From NCBI GenBank assembly GCA_028023455.1, contig JAQFVV010000205.1, positions 498,001 to 562,000 of the forward strand: a DNA stretch of 64,000 bases, given 5' to 3'. The position numbers were made by a program, and so were the translations under genes. Shown in pieces: positions 25,142-35,935 of the stretch. Each line of letters begins with the position of its first letter. Position 1 is the first letter of the stretch. The stretch comes from Epiperipatus broadwayi. Lineage: Eukaryota; Onychophora; Udeonychophora; Euonychophora; Peripatidae. The notes beneath the pieces were generated by a model. That model did no database searches. It was not told the origin of the DNA and was given only the letters and a program-made list of their open reading frames with translations.

Positions 25142-28100
25142 GATTCATCATCATTATCAACCATTATCAATCCACTGCAGGATGAAGGTCTCTCCAAGTT
25201 TAATCCATCTTCTCCGATCTTTAGCTTCTCTTCTCCACATCACCCCTGCACACTTTCTTATTTCATTCATCCATCTCACATGTGGTCTCTTTCTGGGTCT
25301 TTTACAATCTCTTGGAATCCAGTTTAAAATTTCAATTGTCCATCTATTATCATCTCTTCTAACAATATGACCAGCCCAACTCCATTTCAATCTTTTAATT
25401 TTTTCAATGAGGTCAGTAACACCTGTTTGTCTCTTACCCATACATTGCATTTACGATCTCTTCTTGTTACTCCCAACATACATCTCTCCAAACTTCTTTG
25501 AGTGGTCTGAAGTCTCTGAGTTGCTCTTCTATTAAGTGTCCAAGTCTCAGATCCATAAGTAAGAACTGGTAAAACACATTTGTTAAAAACCTTCCTTTTC
25601 AAACACATAGGCATATTTCCTTTTAGTATCAAGTTATTTCTACCAAAAGCACTCCAACCAAGTTTAATTCTATGATTAATTTCCTCCATTATGTTTCCAT
25701 CTGTATTAATAATCTGACCAAGATATTTTCATCATAATCAATCTTTGTTTTCATATTTTGAGCAAATCGATTAAACATTACTTTAGTCTTTTTAACATTT
25801 ATCTTTAGTCCTACTTTCCTTTAGTCTTTTTAACATTTATCTTTAGTCCTACTTTCCTACTTTCATCTGATAATTCCTGCAACATTTCCTGCAGATCTGA
25901 AGCATTATTTGCAAAAACAACTACATCATCTGCGAAATCTAAATGACTTAAATAATCACCATTTACTTTCACTCCTTTAGTTTCCCATTTTAATCCACAA
26001 AATACTTCTTGCAGCACTGCTGTAAAAAGTTTTGGAGATATGGAGTCACCTTGTCTTACACCTTTCTCAATGTTGACTTTCCCAGTGTCATTATGTAATC
26101 TAATTGTTGCTGTTGCATTTTTATAAATATTCTTTAAATATGACAATATCCTGGATCTATATCTTGATGATCCAATGCTTTAATCACTGAAGAAATGTTT
26201 ATAGAATCAAATGCCTTTTCATAATCTACAAATCCTAAGCATAATGGCAACTCATATTTATTTGTCCTTTCTATAACTTCTCTCAATACCTGGAAATGAT
26301 CTACTGTACTAAAACCACTTTTAAATCCAGCTTGTTCTCTTGGTTGGTGGAAATCCAAAGTTCTCTGTAGACAAGTTGTAATTATCTTGGTAAAAATTTT
26401 ATATAAAACTGATAAAAGGCTGATAGGTCTGTAATTTCTAATATCTTCTTTGTCACCTTTTTTAAATATTAATATTATTACTGCATTCTTCCAATCTTCC
26501 GGTACATCTTTGTCATTTAGACATTTGGTATATAACTTTGCTAATTTTTTTTCTATTTCTTCACCTGCTTCTTTTAATATATCAATCATAATTCCATCAT
26601 TACCTGGAGCCTTTCCTTTCTTCATACATTTAATTGCATGTCTCACTTCTTCATTTAAAATTCTGGGCAATTCGGAAGATGTAATAGATATAGGAGGTAC
26701 TTGTTCTTTATTACTATATAATTCTTGATAAAAATCTTCTACCAATTTCATGATGTCATTTCTCCTTTTAGTAATAATTCCATCTTTTCTTCTTATTGCA
26801 GATATAAATTTCCTACCAATACCAAAATGTTGTTTTACATTCTTAAGACTTTTATTTTCTTCTACAGCTTTCCTTGCTAGTTCACAGTTATACTTTCTTA
26901 TATCATTTTCAACTCTTTTCCGCACCATTTTACAAAATTCGAGATATTCAATTCTTTTTAATGCATCATTTTTGTATATCTTCATATTCCTTCTTTTCTT
27001 CATAAATTCTCTAGTCTCAGTAGAAATTTTTTTGGTTAATTGCTGTTTCTTTCTACCAGCTATCTTTGTTGCAGTTTTCAAAAGTGTATCAGTTATTTTC
27101 ATATTAATTTCATTCAAATCTGAATCATGTTCAAAATCTCCTAACACTTGAAACCTATTTGTAAGTTCTAATTTAAATTCATTAGAATGTTTCTGAAGAT
27201 TAGGAATATCAACTGTAAATATTGTTTTTCTTAATAATTTTTGTCTCTCTAGTTTTACATTAACATGTATCTTACACCTTACTAATCGATGATCACTTCC
27301 TGTGTTAAATTTATTAAGAACATTACAATCTTGAAATATGTATTTCCTGTTAGTCAAAATATAATCCAATTCTGCTGTACCTTCATTTGGATGCTTCCAT
27401 GTCCATTTCCTTTTAACATTTTTCTCAAAAAAAAGAATTCATAATATAAAGTTTTTCTTTTTCTGCAAACTCCACAAGTCTATGTCCTCTCTCATTTCTA
27501 TTACCATAACCAAAATTACCCACAGCATTTTCATCTTTCATTTTTTTACCAATTCTAGCATTAAAGTCTCCCATAACAATTTTAAAATGGTGTTTACTCT
27601 GATCAAAAGCCTTTTGTACATCCATATAAAAATCTTCTACTACTTCATCACTATGAGAACTTGTTGGGGCATAAACCTGAATTATCTGCATTTGGTATCT
27701 GCTATTAAGTTGTATAACTAATCTTGCCACTCTGTCCGATACACCATCAATCTCCACAATATTGTTCTTCCACTTTTTATTTATAATGAATCCTACTCCA
27801 CTTGTATTTCCAATATTTGTGCCTTTATAATAGAGTATATGTCCACTTTTTAAATCAATTGTCTCTTCACCTTTTCTTCTAACTTCACAAAGTCCAATAA
27901 TGTCCCATTTAATATAAGAGAGTTCTTCTTCTAATTCTTGCAATCTTCCTTCACTTGAAAGTGATCTGCAGTTGTAAGTACCTAAATAAAAAGTTGTCAT
28001 CAAATGGCAGCCTGCGTCCACAATCAGGGGATTCTTAGCACCCTCCGCCTTCGGCCACCAACCGCTGCCTTGGTTGGTGACTTTACAGCCTCCTGGGAAT

Positions 28101-28440
28101 AAGGGCCATGCTTTATTTTTGTCTGTCACAATTGTATATATGTATTGGGAAAATATTTATCATTTACACAAACATTCACTCTGCCTTATCAGGCACTGAG
28201 AAGAAAGACCATGGTGTTTCTTGATCTTAAACTCAGAGGTAAAAAGCCAATAAACTCACCAAGCTGGCTAATGCATGTTGGTGCAGCCCATCCATGTTCG
28301 TAAACTATATGAATAATCACATAGTAATAACAGCTGCAATGACAAGAATGTATGGAGTGGACATTAGGAATTTGCCCTGCTCGGTTCCTTTAAGGCCTCC
28401 AAGAGGAATCAAAGGGTCTCCTTTCAGTTAATAGCAAAAC
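25142..28440 (-). mobile_element. RTE-type LINE, copy A
   Basis: A near-complete non-LTR retrotransposon on the minus strand. Its 5' UTR (about 28130-28440) matches that of copy B at 39092-39401 over some 300 bases. The coding part follows, and the 3' end is a short ATGATGATGA-type tail at 25142-25156, the simple-repeat 3' tail typical of RTE-clade elements. The 5' match to copy B ends at about 28440, so copy A may be slightly 5'-truncated or diverged there. No target duplication was found. Confidence 0.85.
25157..28129 (-). pseudogene. RTE endonuclease-reverse transcriptase, broken
   Basis: Encodes an apurinic-type endonuclease followed by reverse transcriptase, the enzymes for target-primed reverse transcription. 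Visible endonuclease motifs are TYNCRSL, LCEVRR, YAPTSSHS, GDFNARIG, LDYILTN and SDHRLVRC. RT motifs are KGKAPGNDG, NYRPISLLSVLYKI, QAGFKSGFSTVDH, FVDYEKAFDS, RQGDSISPKLF and the catalytic FADD. The C-terminus has WAGHIVRRDD and RPHVRWMNEI, as in RTE elements. Breaks: an extra T in a homopolymer near 27430 (7 in copy B, 8 here), a lost T near 26140, a 38-base tandem duplication near 25800-25860, a 22-base deletion near 25725, and a further frameshift near 25440. Segments read 27425-28129, 26134-27423, 25811-26146, 25387-25689 and 25157-25450. The catalytic aspartates are still present. Confidence 0.9.
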
Positions 28441-28478
28441 TCCTTTCTACAGCCAAACTTTATTATATATATATATAT

Positions 28479-28660
28479 TTTCATGGATTGTTATTATAAT
28501 AAAAAAATAGAAATAAGGAGATTATATCCATTACAGCAGAGATAACTTTTGCATTTAGTTATTACCATGAAATTATCAATTACTACTAATTGGTAATCTC
28601 TCTGAGGCTAAATAAGTTTCTGCATTAACCTATAATATCTCTCTTGTTTTTTAAATGAAT
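28479..28660 (+). repeat. Dispersed repeat, copy related to 23096-23240
   Basis: Carries CATGGATTGTTATTATAAT, ATATCCATTACAG, GATAACTTTTGC, GAAATTATCAATTAC, TTGGTAATCTCTCTGAGGCT and AAATAAGTTTCTGC in the same order as the copy near 23100. It starts just outside the 5' end of RTE copy A. Confidence 0.5.
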
Positions 28661-29219
28661 GCTTCATTGGTAGGAATAACCAGTTGCAAAAATTAGCCAG
28701 AGAAAAAAAAAGTAAAGAATAGTATAAAGTTAGTCAAAAAGAGATCAATAGCATAGTTTTTTTTTTGGTTATAAAGATAGTTTTAAATAAACTTTAGTAA
28801 TAATGATTAAAAGCTCACTTTATTACCTATTTACACATCTACCCACATAGACCCATTAAATTATGTATTCAAGTTTGTATGTGTGAAAGTTAAATTTCCA
28901 ACATTGGTTTAAATAATGAAAATTCTAAATTGTAAACAAATTTGAAATAAGTTGTTATTAAGTCTTCTCTTTTGGTAAGCAGATTCAATTAAGGTTCATT
29001 ACCAAAGATTTAAGATCAAAGTCTTAATTAAATCTATTTTACTAAATACTTTTTTTTAAAAAAATGTCATTAGTTAAATTAAAGATCAAAGTTTTAATTA
29101 AGTAATTGTGATAAGTAAGTTTTTTGAAAAACAATGTAATTAGTTAGTTATATTTAACACCTGGTGTGGTAGATAACCCAGACTTGTTTATTAATTGCAT
29201 TCATGGTTAATATGCTAAG
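28661..29219. other. AT-rich, nothing recognised
   Basis: A repeated AAAGATCAAAGTTTTAATTAA-like segment occurs twice near 29010 and 29085; otherwise no feature. Confidence 0.45.
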
Positions 29220-30962
29220 AGGGGTTCATCGACTGGTGATGCTGTAAGCCAATTTCGACTCCTTGTTGATCATATCCATAGAACAAAACAATCCTGGCCA
29301 GTCGCAGTCCAACTAGACTTCGCCGGGGCTTTTGACCCTGTCCGAATAGATGCACTACTTGGTGAACTAGAGATTCTTCAAGTTCCTTTGGTATACATTC
29401 AGATCATAGAGAATCTCCTAGCAAATTGAGAGATTTTTTTTTCTCTAAATGGGAGAATTGTCCCTGGGTTCAAACCCTGCATCTCCATTCCTCAGGGCTC
29501 CCCATTAAGTGCTCTCCTCTTCATGATCTATATAAATCCCTTGCCTTTGAGCATTGAGGATGCACTCCCTGGGATCTCCATCCCTCTCCTTAATGAAAAC
29601 ATCTCCCACATCTCCTACATGGATGATGTGGTGGTGTTTCTTAAATCACATGAAGAAATAAACATTCTTGAAAGCCTATTACAGTACTATGCTCAGATGC
29701 ACAGGCTTACGGTTAACAGGAACAAATCGGCAATGTGGAATATCAAAACAGCTAACAGGATAACAGGTTCATTACAAGCTATGCCTCAGCCTTTCTTGGG
29801 ATTCAGTATGTCACTATCCCCTACAGCAATGAGGATGGAAATACAATGAAGACTACTAAACAAAATAGACATCACCATAACATGCCTTTCAAGAATATAT
29901 ATAACTACATTTGGAAAGGTTTCACTCTTAAACTCCCTCATACTTCCCAAGATTATATATTATCTTGCGGGTTTTAAACCAACAGAAGCTTTCATTAAAA
30001 AACTAGAATCCCACTGTCTGTGACTCTGTAGAGGTGGGTGCAGATCATTTATCAGTCTGCGTACCCTTCAAAAGCCAAGAGACATGAATGGACTGGGAAT
30101 GCATTCAATAAAGGTATTTGCAATACAGAGAACTTACAATATAATCCATAAACTTTATTCTGATTGCAGGACCTTCCAATGTCCGCTTCCCAAAGAGCAA
30201 GTGCTTCCCAATGATAGACCGCCCCCTCAGAGGTTCACTCCCATCTGGCTTCAAACACAGATCTCATACATTTTTACGCACATAGTACCTTCAGCAACAA
30301 TGTTCAATTCAAAAATAACCTATTGGAAAGCCTTCAACCTATCCAACTCAAATACCCAGAAGGCACACACTTACCTCCCCATCGACATAAACAAACTGTG
30401 CAAACTAGCCCGTAGATTGAAACTAGCACCTAAACACACAAACTTCCTTCTCAAAATTAACCTTGGTAGCCTCTCCACTGCTATATTTCTTAATAGAAGA
30501 GGCTTCTGCATAGATCCCATATGTTGTCTCTGTCTTTCCAGCCCAGAAGATATGGACTATATCCTTCGCCATTGTCCAGTCTGGCAAGGACTAAGACAAA
30601 ACTTGCAGAAACACATTGATAATAATGGTCCAGACCTAACATCTCTTCAAGGGGTTTTAAATAGAGGCATTTTCCAGAAACATATTGATAATAATGATCC
30701 AGACCTAACATCTCTTCAAGGGATTTTAAATAGAGGCATTTCCCCTGAAATCAGGCTTGCCACTTACATAAACTTTGCCATCTGGTTGACCAGATGCAAG
30801 GTGATTTTTCAAAAATTACCACTTGACAAAATCAATAACTGCTTCCTCAACATCATTAAAAATATCCAAGAAACAGACAAGAGAAAGGCTGATCCATACC
30901 TGGCCATATTAACCTGGGAATTCACAACTGGCCTAAACAGCACCTCTCCAACCAACCTCTAA
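29220..30962 (+). pseudogene. Tx1/L1-like LINE reverse transcriptase, 5'-truncated
   Basis: Part of a non-LTR retrotransposon protein from RT motif A onward. One frame is held throughout and broken only by stops at 29427-29429, 29847-29849 and 30021-30023. In order: GSSTGDAV, VAVQLDFAGAFDPV (motif A), IPQGSPLSALLFMIYI (motif B), ISYMDDVVVFL (motif C with YMDD rather than the usual YADD or FADD), then KVSLLNSLILPKIIY, and NGLGMHSIKVFAI, which fit the post-RT region of Tx1/L1-type proteins. A C-terminal CCLC...H...C knuckle lies near 30520-30575, and the natural stop is at 30960-30962. A 69-base in-frame duplication repeats 23 residues (QKHIDNN...NRGIF) at 30606-30743. The endonuclease is missing. 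Clade assignment to Tx1/L1 is inferred from the C-terminal layout. Confidence 0.8.
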
Positions 30963-31250
30963 ATAATTTATATGAAAATAACTATTATGATTTAATAAAA
31001 CCCTCCAACCATAACTTGCCAAAACAGGGTTTACTAACAAAGGTATTTCGTTATAGACTAGATGAATAATATTCACCTTGCATCCACAGACTAAGTTCTT
31101 CACTAACATTCATTTTATATTCTACTGATTTTTGGATCATTTCTTCTTTGTATAAATCACCCTGTAACCTCGTCTAGTTAATTCCTGTTATCTTTTTTTT
31201 TTTTTTTGTAGTCACTTATAGGTCAAATAAAATTATCTTGAAAGAGAGAA
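30963..31250 (+). other. Probable 3' UTR of the LINE at 29220-30962
   Basis: It follows the conserved stop directly, has a TAATAAAACC polyadenylation-like signal near 30994, a T run near 31190-31208 and AAATAAAATTATC near 31225. The end point is uncertain. Confidence 0.45.
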
Positions 31251-32282
31251 ATAGGTAATTATAAAAGTTATATAAAGACTAAAAGGATTTGTGTTATTTA
31301 ATCACTCTGCTTTCAGATTCCGGAGGCAGTTTGGCTGTGCTTCCTGGATTTCTTTTACAAGAGAGCTATCTTGGAAAAGAACTATTATGAAGCATTAGTG
31401 ATCTTTCAATGTTTGCTAAAATATCTATGATGATAATAAGAAAAGAAGATAGGAGTGAATAAGATTAAAAATCCTCAGGTTTTTTCTTTTTGGGAATGTC
31501 TGTCTCAGATAAAATGGAATTCTGAATATTACCATCCATGCTTGTCTATTGTTAATTGTCTCCGATGTAAATATAAGAATGAGTCAACATAGAGAAATTT
31601 ACAAGACTATGACATTTATCCAATATAAAATTTTGTTGACAATAATTACATATTGCAACATTCAAGCTGATTTACAGGAGGACTCAAAGACTTGAAAATA
31701 ATCATTTAAAGCTGTGTACCAAAACTTTTTATTTATTTAAATATAATTTTTATTTACACAGACTTTTTCCTGAAATATTAGATAAGAAAAAGAATCGGTC
31801 CTTTAAAGATTTAGCAATAAATCACAAATACAATTAATTTTTTTCTCAATTAATTGTGAAAAAAAAATTCTTGTTTGTTTTATATATATAATCTTTTGTT
31901 TATTTATTTGATACAATAATCCTTTTTTTATATATATTTCTGTCATAATGCATTTAAAAAAATAATAAAGGAAACAAATAAAAAAAAGGGAAGAAACTCA
32001 CATCATCATGTAATAAGTTAACTAGTGGAAAATAATAACAATAATTCAATTCAATTTATTTATTTGTAAATAATAGCTTAATAGCCCACAAGAATTTATA
32101 GTAGTGGAATTCCTTATGTAACATGTCTTTAAATTTATTTTTAAATTGTCTTTTATTTAAATGGAAAATATCCACTTCTTACATTTATTGTTATATGCCA
32201 TTTGTAATCTATAAATAGGCAAATCTCTCTTTACATAAAATCCCTATCCAATGCATATACACCCATTATCCCAATTAATTTT
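31251..32282. other. AT-rich, nothing recognised
   Basis: No supported feature beyond poly-A/T tracts. Confidence 0.5.
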
Positions 32283-32445
32283 TAGCTTGTGGCTTTCATT
32301 AGGGAGGAACCTTGAAAGCCACAAGCTAGAAACTAGTTTATGAATATTGGATGAGTAGGGATTTTATACACAAACCTTCTTACATCCATTGATTACTAAG
32401 GCTTACATTGGGTGGCACTACTGTATGGAGAGTTTGCTGTTGTTT
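32283..32445 (-). mobile_element. TIR MITE (CAAACTC family), rearranged copy
   Basis: A perfect 16-base hairpin (TAGCTTGTGGCTTTCA at 32283-32298, inverted at 32313-32328) is followed by family sequence in reverse: GAATATTGGATGAGTAGGGA, AACCTTCTTACATCCATTGA and the terminal repeat GTGGCACTACTGTATGGAGA near 32412. The hairpin results from two oppositely oriented pieces of the same family meeting. Confidence 0.6.
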
Positions 32446-32460
32446 TAACAGCTTATATTT

Positions 32461-33262
32461 AAAGACCAGCCTTTCAAGCTAATTGTGCATGCGTCTTTTG
32501 TGAGTGTTAAATAATAAATGAATACTTCTGTCTACAATACAAGATATAGTATTTATGCAGGAATAAAAGGAATCCTCTTATTCCTACAACTCAAATTCTT
32601 TTATATGAGCAAATCTGAAGTACAGTTGAGGAAAGCGTGAGAGTAGAATTCTCACTTTAAATTACTATTTACGATGCTTGAATGAATGACGTCCGGTGAA
32701 ATTGTCTAGAATTTGCTAAACATCACTCTAACTGATTATAAGTAAATAAGCATTTATTTTTATATGGTGCTATGTGTACAATTGTATTACATTCAAAGAT
32801 CAACCTTTCAAGCTAATTGTGCATGTGTCTTTTGCGAGTGTTAAATAATAAATGAACACTTCTCTCTACAATACAATTGTACACATAGCATCATATAAAA
32901 ATAAATGCTTATTTACTTATAATTAAGTTTGAGTTAGAGTGACGTTTAGTAAATTCTAGACAATTTCACCGACGTCATTCATTCAAACATCGTAAATAGT
33001 AATTTAAAGTGAGAATTCTACTCTCACGCTTTCCTCAACAGTACTTCAGATTTGCTCATATAAAAGAATTTGAGTTGTAGGAATAAGAGGATTCCTTTTA
33101 TTCCTGCATAAATACTATATCTTGTATTGTAGAGGGAAGTATTCATTTATTATTTAACACTCTCAAAAGACGCATGCACAATTAGCTTGAAAGGCTGATC
33201 TTTGAATGTAATACAATTATACACATAGCGTCATATAAAAATAAATGTTTATTTAACAGCTT
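32461..33262. repeat. Palindromic LTR-like repeat, locus 2
   Basis: Four pieces of the unit seen at 1478-2070 lie here. An inverted copy occupies about 32461-32781 and a partial inverted copy about 32782-32874. A full direct copy runs 32875-33218, and the start of another direct copy 33220-33262. The start GTACACATAGC recurs 345 bases apart, giving the unit length. Each unit has GACGTCATTCATTCAAACAT, AGAATTCTACTCTCACGC, TTGCTCATATAAAAGAATTT and AGTATTCATTTATTATTTAA. The two facing copies could fold into a stem of over 200 base pairs. No protein is encoded. Confidence 0.75.
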
Positions 33263-33784
33263 ATGTAAATGTAGAAAATGGTAATATATAATGAATAAAT
33301 ATTATTAATAAATGTAATCACATAAGATGTCCCAAAGCAAAAGGAAAGGCTTGCTTCCATATGAAATATATAAAATTTATGAATTTTAATGTTTTATTTT
33401 TTGTTTATTTATATTTTTTGAATAATATATAATTGAAATAATGTATGTTGATACGGTGCATAGTGTGGCTTGTGTACCTTTCATATTTTTTGCAACTTCT
33501 TCATGAAATTCATAGTTATCTCAGTCAGTAAGCTTAATTGGTTCTCCAAATTGCTTTATAAATAAACAATCTTGTATTAAATAACTCAAGAAATTATAAT
33601 GTTTTTTTAGGACAAATATTTAATTTATTATTTCAAATTTAAATAAATAATAAATGTTAAAAATTCAATAAAAAAATTAAACTTGAAAAAAGTGATGATA
33701 ACGAATAAATAAGTTATTAAGCATACTATTAATAAAAAAGTATTAACCTGTGTGCAAATATGATTTATAATAAGTACATTATAA
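33263..33784. other. AT-rich, nothing recognised
   Basis: No supported feature. Confidence 0.5.
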
Positions 33785-34390
33785 TTAAAACATGAAAACA
33801 TCACATGATCACCATTTCCTTACACAAGCTGTTAAAAACAGTGATGTGATGTACTGTGGCTTCTCCTTAAATGAAGTCAAGAATCAATGGATGCAAAAAG
33901 GGTTGTGCATAAAATCCTTATCTAGTGCCTACTCATTCAATATCTTCAATTAGTATTTATCTTGTGGCTTTCATCAGTGAGGAGTCTTGGATCTGAGAGC
34001 ACTGCACCTAGATCTTAGGAAGTAATGTAACCCTGCAACAGCCATCTTTTACTATTTAGTTAACTATAAAGCTATGAGCCTAAATTAAAAAACACAATAA
34101 TGTTTTCAATTCAAGATCATTCATTTGTACAGTCACATAGATCTGAATCCAGTTCTGTACCTATATATTTTGGTACCTTTTGTTTTTTAAAAACAATCAC
34201 CATCATCCTATTGGAAGGATTGGTATAAAACTATTAAAACATCACATGATCATCATTTCTAGTATTTATGCAAGCTATTAAACAGTAATGATGTGGTGTG
34301 ATGTGATGTACTGTGGCTTCTCCTTAAAGGAAGTCAAGAATATCTCAGCAATTATGCCCAGATAAACCTGTTAGCCGCTTAATTTTCCAT
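33785..34390 (+). mobile_element. Long copy of the CAAACTC repeat family (rearranged)
   Basis: Contains the family interior: AATCAATGGATGCAAAAAGG, GTGCATAAAATCCTTATCTA, TTGTGGCTTTCATCAGTGAG, GAGAGCACTGCACCTAGATC. A 3' region follows that also appears in the copy near 60140-60480 (AGCTATGAGCC, TTCATTTGTACAGTCACATA). The block CATCACATGATCA...GTGATGTGATGTACTGTGGC occurs twice (about 33798-33870 and 34235-34325), so part is duplicated. No coding capacity. Confidence 0.55.
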
Positions 34391-34398
34391 TCCCCACT

Positions 34399-35822
34399 CT
34401 AAGTTTCCTCATATTCTGCTCCATCCCATTTCCACAACATAATCTTTGTCAACTCTATGGCCTTTATATCTAAATTCTCTTTATCTTTTCCCAAACCCAA
34501 CATAAAAACCAATCATTCACTTTCTGTATAATCACTTTTTTCATATTTATTTTTCCATAACTTCATTATATGTACCCTTTCTGTTTTCAAGCATTTACAT
34601 TCAATTAACAAATGCCTAATATTTTCTATTCCTTCCTTATATAATTTACAAAATAAATCACCCTTATTTTTCCATTTATATGTATATTCTCTTGCAGCTA
34701 AAGATCCCGTTCGAGCCTTAAATAATAAACTACTTTCCTTACTATTATCATATATTAACTCACACCTAATATTCTGTTTATTTCTATATATATTTAAACT
34801 CTTTTTACTCCCCATACTATTTCTCCATCTCTCTAACTCTCTATTCTTTATTAATAAATCTATTCTTTTATCCCATTCCTTACTACTATAACACTCAACA
34901 ATCCTCTTAACGCAATCATCCCATCTTTTGTACAAATATACTGATATAAATTCTTTATCCAAATCTTTTGCATATGCATTACCTTTCTCACCCATCTTGT
35001 TACCTGCCCTTTACTCATAACCCAATTAAATACTATTTTGGCTATTCTTTTATTATCCATAAACTGCAATCTACCAAACATTTTCATTTTACTTTTTGCA
35101 TGCCTCATATGAAAACTTGACCATCCCATTTCTCCTTAAATTGCCTCCCTTGCTGTCCATACCATCTGCATACAATGCATATCTTCCTACTTCCCTTTGA
35201 ACTTTTTCTAAGTCATTTAATACCTCTTTACTAACACATAATGCATCATTACCATATGTTAACCCTGCTACTGCAACTCCCTTCCATATAATTCTAGCTA
35301 CATCATATTTATTATATGAAAACACTGTTAATTTGTTTATCAATCCCTTTCTTTTCTTTGCTTCATTTATCATTTTTTTCTCCCATTCATCCAAATAATC
35401 ATTCTGATTACTTAAAATAATTCCCAAATAACTATATCTATTCACCACACTTAACTTAATATTTCCCAATAAAAATTCTACATCTTCTCTTTCCCCAGTA
35501 TTAACTATCATTATATTTGATTTTTCTTCACTAAATTTAATCCCCATCTCTTTACCCATCCTTGCACATGCCCTCAGTATAACTTCCATATCTTCTTTCT
35601 GCACACAAAAATATATCATCAGCAAAAAAAAAGACCTTACAAAATATATACTCCCTTACTACCTATTAATGGTATCTCTATCCCTCTTCCTAAACTTTAT
35701 ATTGCTCTTTCCATTTCACTCAAATACAACACAAACAAAATAGGTGACATAGGGCATCCTTGCCTTAGTCCCACCCCATTTTTAACTTTAATTTTAACTG
35801 ATTCTATACTCCCTAATTGATA
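34399..35822 (-). pseudogene. LINE reverse transcriptase, unidentified lineage
   Basis: A third LINE type, minus strand. From 5' to 3': RQGCPMSPILFVLYLSEME (RT motif B), then FFFADDIFLCA, the catalytic FADD, in a shifted frame near 35610. Next come MGIKFSEEKSNIM, YSYLGIILSN, WKGVAVAGLTYGNDAL, QREVGRYAL, GWSSFHMRHAKSKM, LLFKARTGSLAAREYTYKW and a C-terminal CKLYKE...H..C knuckle. An extra coding block DIKAIELTKIML reaches a stop at 34399-34401. Frameshifts lie around 35600, 35130, 34990 and 34515, and there is a stop near 35700. The endonuclease and RT motif A are missing: a TA repeat begins at 35820. The GLTYGNA-QREVGR-GWSSFEAR order recalls arthropod jockey/CR1-like elements, but the clade is not settled. 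Confidence 0.75.
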
Positions 35823-35855
35823 TATATATATATAATAATTATTTTCATATAATTT

Positions 35856-35935
35856 CTTCATACAGTAGTGCCACCTAGTGAAGTCTTAGTAATCAATGGC
35901 TTGCACTAGATGGCACTATTGTGTGGACAGTTTGC
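35856..35935 (+). mobile_element. Minimal 80-bp copy of the CAAACTC MITE
   Basis: TTCATACAGTAGTGCCACC at the left and, inverted, CACACAATAGTGCCATCTAG at the right are terminal repeats. They are joined by only TTAGTAATCAATGGCTTGC, so the copy is little more than two ends with the internal family sequence deleted. Confidence 0.65.

Noticed and set aside
26450-27151. Plus-strand open frames of 92 and 133 codons
   Set aside because: They are antisense to the RTE copy A coding region on the minus strand, and the mirror frames appear in copy B (40379-40993, minus). They are shadows of the real coding strand.
32461-33262. CRISPR-like or bacterial terminator interpretation of the inverted repeats
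   Set aside because: There are no short regular spacers, the repeats are hundreds of bases long, and the context is eukaryotic transposons.
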